NCBI GenBank assembly: GCA_963837105.1
Contig: CAWIMG010000036.1
Span: 124,001 to 188,000, forward strand
Direction of reading: 5' to 3'
From: UBA9676 sp963837105
GTDB lineage: Bacteria > Actinomycetota > Actinomycetes > Streptosporangiales > Streptosporangiaceae
Length of the DNA: 64,000 nucleotides
Position numbers and translations under genes: made by a program
The notes under the pieces: generated by a model
Told to the model about the DNA's origin: nothing
The model's database searches: none
Seen by the model: the letters and a program-made list of their open reading frames with translations, nothing else
Shown here: positions 61,249 to 64,000 of the stretch, in pieces
How positions within the stretch are numbered: position 1 is the stretch's first letter
Layout of the letters: the number at the start of each line of letters is the position of its first letter

Positions 61249-62021
61249 GGCTCAACTGCCTCCTCTGCTCGAAACATTGTCCGGCGCGCAATGACGGCCA
61301 GCGGAATGAGGGTGAGCCACAGATAGTCGGCGGTCTGCGGGTCGGCCAGGGCGACCGGGATGCTCAGCCCGAACACCAGCGGGAGCGTCAGCAGGCGGAC
61401 GAGGAAGTAGCGGCGCACCCGGGGGTTGACTTGGCCGCGCATCAGGCTGTGAGCCGAGATGGCATAGATCCAGATCGCGGCCTCCGCCAGGCCCGCGGCG
61501 GCCACGCAACCGGCGTAGAACACCGTCGCGGTGACCTGGCCGGTCACCGCGCCACTGAGCAGCGCGGTCGGGTAGGGCAGGAACGCGATCGTGGCCAGGA
61601 ACAGCAGGTTGAGCAGCATCAGGGTGCGGTTCAGCACGGTGATGTAGCCGAACATGCTGTGGTGGCCGAGCCAGAACAGGCCGATCACCGCGAAGCTGAT
61701 CGCGAAGCTGCGAATCTCTGGCAGCGCGGCGTGCAGCGCGCTGGTGGCGTTGACCTTGCCGCTGGCTGGCGACGGCACCCGGATATCCACCACCAGCAAG
61801 GTAATGGCGATGGCGAACACCCCGTCGCTGAAGAACAGCACCCGGTCGTACCCCAGCTTCCCGGGCAAGACGAGCCCCGGCTGGGCAGTGGGATGCCCCT
61901 CCGCCACCGCTGAGTGATCCGCGGGCGGCGTGGGCTGCGATGGCGCGGGAGACGCTGGCGGGCTGGCGGGCGGGCGGTCTCCGGGTGCACCGGCTGGGGG
62001 CTCCGCGACACCATCCGCCAT
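61245..62021 (-). CDS. TMEM175-family potassium channel-like protein (DUF1211)
   Basis: A 258-residue protein: a 55-residue Pro/Ser/Ala-rich cytoplasmic tail, then six helices. The first helix has the pore signature RVLFFSDGVFAIAITLLVVD (FSDGVFAIAIT), which lines the K+ pathway in bacterial TMEM175 channels. HHSMFGYITVLNRTLMLLNL and TLPLVFGLSIPVALADPQTA are later helices. Bacterial members form tetramers. It is transcribed after rmuC and overlaps DUF6542. Confidence 0.88.
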   Translation of the reverse strand: MADGVAEPPAGAPGDRPPASPPASPAPSQPTPPADHSAVAEGHPTAQPGLVLPGKLGYDRVLFFSDGVFAIAITLLVVDIRVPSPASGKVNATSALHAALPEIRSFAISFAVIGLFWLGHHSMFGYITVLNRTLMLLNLLFLATIAFLPYPTALLSGAVTGQVTATVFYAGCVAAAGLAEAAIWIYAISAHSLMRGQVNPRVRRYFLVRLLTLPLVFGLSIPVALADPQTADYLWLTLIPLAVIARRTMFRAEEAVEP

Positions 62022-62043
62022 GACGGGCAGGCTTTCCCATCCG

Positions 62044-63387
62044 CTACCCGGCGGCCCGGCTGGGCGGGACCCGGGTCAGCTCGACTCGGCCGGGTTCGGC
62101 TGTGCCACCCGGACGGGTGCCAGTATCGCCGACCGCGATCTCGGCCACCAGTTCCGGCGCAGACAGGGCCCGGGGGGTTTCCTCCACCGGGCTAGGCGAT
62201 TCGAGCTCGGCGTCGACCAGCTCCAGCTGGCTGAACCGGCGGGCGCTCACCAGCACCCTGCTCTCCAGCGAGCCGATTGTCTGGTTGTAGGTGCTGACCG
62301 CGTTGCCGAGGGCCTTGCCCAGCCGGTTGACATGCCGGGCCAGCCCGCCCAGTCGCTCGTGCAGTTCGCGCCCGACGTCGAAGACTGCCCGCGCGTTATC
62401 CGACAGAGCGGCCTGCTGCCAGGCGTACTGCGCCGTCCGCAGCATGCTGACCAGCGTGGTCGGGGTGGCGATGTGCACCTTCCTGGCCATGGCGTAGTCC
62501 AGCAGGTCGGGTTCACGTTCCAGGGCCGGGGCGAGGAATACCTCACCCGGGATGAACAGCACCACGAACTCGGGTGCGGGACTGAGAGCGGTCCAGTAGG
62601 CCTTGGCCGCCAGCCGGTCGATGTGATCGCGCAGGTGGCGGGCATGCGCGGTGAGCCGGTCCCGCCGGACCTGCTCGTCGCTGGTCTCGGCTGCCTCCAG
62701 GTAGGCAGCCAGCGACACCTTGGAGTCCACCACGATGTTCTTGCCGCCAGCCAGCCGGACCACCATGTCCGGGCGCAGCGCGCCATCGTCGGTGGTCACC
62801 CCCACCTGCTCGTCGAAGTCACAGCGGGCGCTCATGCCGGCCAGTTCCACCACCCGGCGCAGCTGCATCTCCCCCCAGCGGCCGCGGGCCTCGGGCCGCC
62901 GCAGCGCCGTGACCAATGCCTGGGTCTCGATCCTGAGCTGCTCCGAACTCTGGCGGGCGATCGCGACCTGCTCGGCCAGCGCGGCATGCGACCGCTCCCG
63001 GGCCGCATCCGCGTCCCGGAGCTGGGACTCCACCCGGGCCAGGGTCTCCTTCAGCGGCCCGACCAGGCTCTCCACCGCCGCCCGGCGGGTGTCCAGGTCG
63101 CCGGCCGCGCGGGCGTTGGCCGCCGCCAGCCGGCCCTCGGCCATCTCCAGGAACCGGCGGTTGCTGGCGTCCAGCGCCTGCGCCGACAGCGACTGGAAGC
63201 GTTCCGCGAGCTGCCCATCAACCAGGGCGGAACGTTCGCTGGCCGCCCGGGCCTTTTCCTCGGCCGCGCTGGCCCGTGCGGCCAGATCCGTGGCGGCGGC
63301 CGCGTCCCGGCTGCGGGCGAACAGGAACCCGAGCCCCGCCCCCACGGCGATGCCGATGAGCAGGGCCAGCAGCGAGATGATGGTCAT
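62044..63387 (-). CDS. rmuC: DNA recombination protein RmuC
   Basis: RmuC proteins limit recombination at inverted repeats and are predicted nucleases. The 447-residue product has an N-terminal helix (TIISLLALLIGIAVGAGLGF), a long coiled coil (about residues 30-165), and the RmuC domain: GRWGEMQLRRVVELAGM, CDFDEQVGVTTDDGALRPDM, VVDSKVSLAAYLEAAE and EFVVLFIPGEVFLAPALER. ATG 63387 is preferred over upstream in-frame starts because it places the membrane helix at the N-terminus. Confidence 0.93.
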   Translation of the reverse strand: MTIISLLALLIGIAVGAGLGFLFARSRDAAAATDLAARASAAEEKARAASERSALVDGQLAERFQSLSAQALDASNRRFLEMAEGRLAAANARAAGDLDTRRAAVESLVGPLKETLARVESQLRDADAARERSHAALAEQVAIARQSSEQLRIETQALVTALRRPEARGRWGEMQLRRVVELAGMSARCDFDEQVGVTTDDGALRPDMVVRLAGGKNIVVDSKVSLAAYLEAAETSDEQVRRDRLTAHARHLRDHIDRLAAKAYWTALSPAPEFVVLFIPGEVFLAPALEREPDLLDYAMARKVHIATPTTLVSMLRTAQYAWQQAALSDNARAVFDVGRELHERLGGLARHVNRLGKALGNAVSTYNQTIGSLESRVLVSARRFSQLELVDAELESPSPVEETPRALSAPELVAEIAVGDTGTRPGGTAEPGRVELTRVPPSRAAG

Positions 63388-63486
63388 ACGCGGCATCTTC
63401 GCAGCCGGCTGCGACAGTCGTGGGGAGGCCACGCGGGCAGCGGCGCATTTGCCGCTGGCCTGGCCGGCAGTCAGCCAGGGGCGCGG

Positions 63487-64000
63487 CTACCCGGCGGCGC
63501 CGGCCGCCACCAGGCCGGTGACCGCCTGGCGCAGCGGCCCCAGCCGCCCGGCCGCGGCTGAGCGCGCCTGCGCCAGTGACCGCCCGGCCAGCGGCTCGGC
63601 CACCTCCAGGTAGGCCTTGATTTTCGGCTCGGTGCCGCTCGGCCGGATCACCACCCGGGCCCCGGGCAGCTGGTAGCGGAGCACGTCGGACGGCGGCAGG
63701 CCGGCCGTTCCGGCTGACAGGTCGCCGATGCCGGTCACCGGCCAGTCCGCCAGCGCCGCCGGCGGGGTGGCCCGCAGCCAGGCCATGATCTGGCTGGGAG
63801 CCGCCGCCGGCAGGGTGACCTGTGCGGTGAGGTGGACCCCGTGCGCGGTTTCCAGCGCATCCCAGCGGTCCAGCAGCGACTGGCCGGCCTGGCGGGCCTC
63901 GGTGGCCAGCGAGACCAGCGCCAGCGCCGCGCTGATGCCGTCCTTGTCCCGGACCACATCCCCGACCGCGTAGCCGAGCGCTTCCTCATAGCCGAAGACG
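63487..64000 (-). CDS. phosphoglucomutase/phosphomannomutase family protein, C-terminal part only
   Basis: The window holds the last 170 residues of an alpha-D-phosphohexomutase; the 5' end lies beyond base 64000. Visible motifs are FGYEEALGYAVGD with the sugar-binding Glu, VVRDKDGISAALALVSLATE, and the C-terminal phosphate-binding loop RPSGTEPKIKAYLEV. Phosphoglucomutase and phosphomannomutase cannot be separated from this part. The last 50 residues are Ala/Gly-rich. Confidence 0.92.
   Translation of the reverse strand, partial: VFGYEEALGYAVGDVVRDKDGISAALALVSLATEARQAGQSLLDRWDALETAHGVHLTAQVTLPAAAPSQIMAWLRATPPAALADWPVTGIGDLSAGTAGLPPSDVLRYQLPGARVVIRPSGTEPKIKAYLEVAEPLAGRSLAQARSAAAGRLGPLRQAVTGLVAAGAAG

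Overview
The window is GC-rich DNA from a high-GC Gram-positive actinobacterium. Signs are many GTG starts, AccA/AccD/AccE acyl-CoA carboxylases, LpdA, GuaB3, a CIRCE-controlled groES-groEL1 operon, lipid-droplet and PknB-like proteins, and several Actinobacteria-only DUFs (5313, 1707, 6542, 3224). No rRNA, tRNA, CRISPR array, prophage or insertion sequence was found. A species cannot be named from this; an uncultured or draft-quality soil actinomycete would fit.

Layout. (1) 1-9000: tsaD (partial), CIRCE, groES, groEL, a SigD/ShbA-type sigma factor, a small metallopeptidase, guaB, guaB3, glpD. As I recall, this resembles the M. tuberculosis tsaD-groESL1-sigD-guaB2-guaB3 block, but no anti-sigma gene is present. 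(2) 9000-36800: dacA, an acyl-CoA mutase subunit, an M20 amidohydrolase, a PH protein, lpdA, then a nine-gene minus-strand directon (amidohydrolase, accD, NYN protein, accE, GNAT, ada-alkA fusion, ogt, accC/BCCP, DUF5313), facing birA. A leucine/acyl-CoA catabolic trio, a two-component system, an NCS1 permease, purK-purE and an acyl-CoA dehydrogenase follow. Much of this order resembles the accD5-accE5-accA3/birA/purEK/fadE25 and lpdA/amiB neighbourhoods of mycobacteria. (3) 36850-44500: an accessory segment with an HTH-nucleotidyltransferase/HEPN pair, a hydrolase remnant, a degenerate LytM protein with DPRYAP repeats, two secreted transglycosylase-like proteins and a PknB-like kinase. (4) 44566-54000: fumarase, a DUF3224-MarR pair with a palindromic operator, an MFS/ABC efflux operon, DUF1707 and a GT-C-like membrane protein. 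(5) 54054-64000: glpX, xseB, an acyltransferase/SGNH protein inserted before xseB, xseA, a lipid-droplet protein, ispH, DUF6542, TMEM175, rmuC and a phosphosugar mutase (partial). This resembles the fum-glpX-xseBA-ispH block of mycobacteria.

Functional themes are acyl-CoA metabolism (three carboxylase subunits, biotin ligase, leucine breakdown, mutase), purine synthesis (GuaB, PurE, PurK), central carbon (GlpD, FumA, GlpX), cell-envelope turnover, and stress or repair (GroES/EL, Ogt, Ada-AlkA, XseAB, RmuC).

Two window-wide observations stand out. At least thirteen genes carry a TANNNT-like -10 box (one is CAGAAT) 6-8 nt before the start codon, which predicts leaderless mRNAs. Six genes are broken by about ten single-base indels, mostly in G/C homopolymers, which points to residual sequencing error rather than true pseudogenes; two of these are the same extra T in GGATTCTG, in groEL and in the kinase. 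I found no unambiguous new multi-gene system. The best candidates are the leaderless HTH-NTase/HEPN module, the NYN-AccE coupling, the sigma locus without its anti-sigma, and a family of intergenic palindromes.
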